Shown piece by piece: positions 62,033-64,000 of a DNA stretch of 64,000 nt. Source of the stretch: Saccharopolyspora thermophila (GTDB taxonomy: Bacteria; Actinomycetota; Actinomycetes; Mycobacteriales; Pseudonocardiaceae); assembly GCF_014646075.1 (NCBI RefSeq), contig NZ_BMMT01000004.1, positions 1 to 64,000 of the forward strand. Reading direction: 5' to 3'. Each line of letters opens with the position of its first letter. Position 1 is the first letter of the stretch. The notes under the pieces are model-generated. The model searched no databases and was not told the DNA's origin. It worked only from the letters and a program-made list of their open reading frames with translations. The translations under genes and the position numbers were made by a program.

Positions 62033-62623
62033 CTAGGGGCGGATGGCGCGGGTCTGGGCCTGCGTGGTGCCCCGCCGGGGTTTCCACGCCCACGTCTGCA
62101 CGTCGACGAAACCGGCGCGCTGGACGTCGGTGTGCAGGCCGGCCCGGCCGCCGGGCAGCCAGCGCTCGTGCGTCGACAGCAGAAGCAGCCCACCAGGGCG
62201 GAGGACGCGGCGCAGCTCGGTGAGCGCCGCCGGTCGGTCCGGCCACAACTGGACGTTGTTCACGCTGAGCACCACGTCGAAGGCCGCGTCGTCCTGGTCC
62301 GTCGCCTCGGCGCTGCCCGCCCGCACGACGACCTTCCCGGCCTTGATGAGGTCCGCGCACCGGCGCACCGACGCCTGCCGCATGCGCTCCGAGGGCTCGA
62401 TCCCGACGACCCGGCCCGCCTGCTCGCCCGCGGCCCGCAGACCCACGCCCGGCCCGGGGCCGACCACGAGCACCCGTTCCGTGCCCGTCAGCCGGGCCAG
62501 CCGCACCACCTGCTGCTCGGCCTCGGCGTTGCCGCGGGCCATCAGCGCACCGCCCACGGCGCCGAGCAGACCGCGGGGGTGCCCGAAGGCACGATCCAGG
62601 GCGAATGCGGCGAAACCACTCAT
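62033..62623 (-). CDS. Class I SAM-dependent methyltransferase
   Basis: A 196-residue methyltransferase. The motif region reads RVLVVGPGPGVGLRAAGEQ, then VVGIEPSERM, then a conserved VVLSVNNVQLWPDRPAAL and the post-motif LRRVLRPGGLLLLS. The N-terminus begins MSGFAAFALDRAFGHPRGLLGAVGG. The substrate is not known. The gene is convergent with the VOC gene and divergent from lepA with 129 bp between. Confidence 0.85.
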   Translation of the reverse strand: MSGFAAFALDRAFGHPRGLLGAVGGALMARGNAEAEQQVVRLARLTGTERVLVVGPGPGVGLRAAGEQAGRVVGIEPSERMRQASVRRCADLIKAGKVVVRAGSAEATDQDDAAFDVVLSVNNVQLWPDRPAALTELRRVLRPGGLLLLSTHERWLPGGRAGLHTDVQRAGFVDVQTWAWKPRRGTTQAQTRAIRP

Positions 62624-62752
62624 AGCCCCAGCTCAGCACCGCCCGCGGGTCGGCGGCATCGGGGATGACCCGGAGTTGGGCACCGGGTACCGGGAGTGTC
62701 ATGGGACGATGGGGTGAATCCCGCACCAGTCGACATCCGCGAGGAACACTGA

Positions 62753-64000
62753 GTGAGCAGTTTCGCCGACACCACGTTCACGCCCCCGGAGCGGATCCGG
62801 AACTTCTGCATCATCGCGCACATCGACCACGGCAAGTCGACGCTGGCCGACCGCATGCTGCAGCTCACCGGCGTGCTGGAGGAACGCGCGTACCGGGCCC
62901 AGTACCTCGACCGGATGGACATCGAGCGCGAGCGCGGCATCACGATCAAGGCGCAGAACGTGCGCCTGCCGTGGACCGTCGACGGCGTCGACCACGTGCT
63001 GCACATGATCGACACCCCGGGCCACGTCGACTTCACCTACGAGGTCAGCCGGTCGCTGGCCGCCTGCGAGGGCGCGATCCTGCTGGTCGACGCAGCCCAG
63101 GGCATCGAGGCGCAGACGCTGGCGAACCTCTACCTGGCGATGGAGCACGACCTCCAGATCATCCCGGTGCTCAACAAGATCGACCTGCCCGCCGCCGAAC
63201 CGGACAGGTACGCGGCCGAGCTGGCGCACATCATCGGCTGCGAGCCGGAGGACGTGCTGCGCGTGTCGGCCAAGACCGGCGAGGGTGTCGGGGCGGTGCT
63301 CGACGAGGTGGTCCGGCAGATTCCGGCTCCGGAGGGCGAGGCCGACTCCCCACCGCGGGCGCTGATCTTCGACTCCGTCTACGACACCTACCGCGGCGTG
63401 GTCACCTACATCCGCGTGGTCGACGGCCGCATCACCCCGCGGCAGCGGATCCGGATGATGTCCACCGGTGCCACCCACGAGCTGCTGGAGGTCGGCATCA
63501 TCTCGCCGGAGCCCAAGCCCTCCGCGGGGCTCGGCGTCGGCGAGGTCGGCTACCTGATCACCGGTGTGAAGGACGTCCGGCAGTCCAAGGTCGGCGACAC
63601 GATCACTGCGGAGCGCAAGGGCGCCGAGCAGCCGTTGAGCGGCTACCGCGAACCCAAGCCGATGGTGTACTCGGGCCTGTACCCGGTGGACGGCACCGAC
63701 TACCCGCTGCTGCGCGAGGCGTTGGACAAGCTGCAGCTCAACGACGCGGCGCTGACCTACGAGCCGGAGACGTCCGGGGCGCTGGGCTTCGGCTTCCGCT
63801 GCGGGTTCCTGGGGCTGCTGCACCTGGAGATCACCCGGGACCGTCTGGAGCGTGAGTTCGACCTGAACCTGATCTCCACCGCCCCGAACGTGGTGTACCA
63901 GGTGCACATGGACGACGGCGCCGAACTGGTCGTCACCAACCCGTCGGACTGGCCGGACGGCAAGATCAAGGACGTCTTCGAGCCGGTCGCGAAGTGCACC
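62753..64000 (+). CDS. lepA: Elongation factor 4 (LepA), C-terminus cut by window edge
   Basis: An open 416-codon frame from GTG 62753 (GAGGA upstream) to the edge. The GTPase domain shows G1 [10 protein letters not shown]2 with [11 protein letters not shown]3 DTPGHVDF and G4 NKIDLP, and G5 SAKTGEG. Domain II and the LepA-type domain follow ([46 protein letters not shown]). It back-translocates or helps stalled ribosomes. M. tuberculosis lepA (Rv2404c) is at the corresponding place after rpsT. About 190 residues should be missing to the right. Confidence 0.97.
   Translation, partial: MSSFADTTFTPPERIRNFCIIAHIDHGKSTLADRMLQLTGVLEERAYRAQYLDRMDIERERGITIKAQNVRLPWTVDGVDHVLHMIDTPGHVDFTYEVSRSLAACEGAILLVDAAQGIEAQTLANLYLAMEHDLQIIPVLNKIDLPAAEPDRYAAELAHIIGCEPEDVLRVSAKTGEGVGAVLDEVVRQIPAPEGEADSPPRALIFDSVYDTYRGVVTYIRVVDGRITPRQRIRMMSTGATHELLEVGIISPEPKPSAGLGVGEVGYLITGVKDVRQSKVGDTITAERKGAEQPLSGYREPKPMVYSGLYPVDGTDYPLLREALDKLQLNDAALTYEPETSGALGFGFRCGFLGLLHLEITRDRLEREFDLNLISTAPNVVYQVHMDDGAELVVTNPSDWPDGKIKDVFEPVAKCT

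Noticed and set aside
1-64000. CRISPR arrays, insertion sequences, rRNA genes
   Set aside because: No regularly spaced direct repeats, transposase-like proteins or rRNA sequence were seen. The accessory genes lack flanking inverted repeats that I could recognise.

Overview
The window is a GC-rich (about 70% or more) actinobacterial chromosome segment. Its backbone keeps the gene order known from Mycobacterium tuberculosis around Rv2465c-Rv2404c: rpiB, nei1, tRNA-Gly/tRNA-Pro, tig, clpP1, clpP2, clpX, valS, folC, DUF4233, ndk, rne, rplU, rpmA, obg, proB, proA, nadD, rsfS, a phosphoglycerate-mutase-like gene, degV, comEA, comEC, holA, rpsT and lepA. GTG starts, leaderless-type promoters, an XRE-DUF5753/DUF397 pair and many DUF-type small proteins suggest a filamentous actinomycete, perhaps Pseudonocardiaceae. 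The genus cannot be fixed from the sequence alone. Only the two edge genes are cut.

Layout. Positions 1-6850 hold a partial type VII secretion-target-like gene, a YbaB/EbfC protein, a metallo-beta-lactamase-fold hydrolase, rpiB and nei1, several small or poorly known genes, and a DHA2-type efflux pump. Positions 7155-13410 hold two tRNAs, an Fe-S sucrase/ferredoxin-like gene behind a candidate iron box, and the proteostasis block tig-clpP1-clpP2-clpX. Positions 13595-19244 are accessory: two alpha/beta hydrolases, fdhD, a 5'-truncated low-GC dprA-like gene and an FdhF/YdeP-type molybdoenzyme. Positions 19370-25157 carry valS, a divergent methyltransferase/MerR pair around a palindromic operator, folC and a DUF4233 membrane protein. 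Positions 25183-28653 interrupt the conserved order with an alcohol dehydrogenase, an orphan Ser/Thr-rich secreted protein and an unusual long ndk. Positions 28910-42137 carry a GNAT gene, the two radical-SAM-linked genes, rne, a glycosyltransferase with a membrane partner, rplU-rpmA, obg and proB.

Positions 42215-51054 are mixed: an MHS-family symporter, a zinc-finger/XRE/DUF397 module, a RecQ helicase with a phosphoribosyltransferase-like tail, proA, and a TetR-P450-ferredoxin cassette with its own operator. Positions 51224-64000 return to the core: nadD-rsfS-phosphatase, degV, comEA-comEC, thrC, holA, rpsT, an EamA transporter, a frameshifted small gene, a VOC protein, a methyltransferase and the start of lepA.

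The most interesting non-coding elements are two riboswitches recognised from conserved sequence and pairing. One is a SAM riboswitch directly upstream of thrC (minus strand). The other is a guanidine-I (ykkC)-type riboswitch directly upstream of an EamA-family transporter. Strong hairpin terminators separate many of the units.
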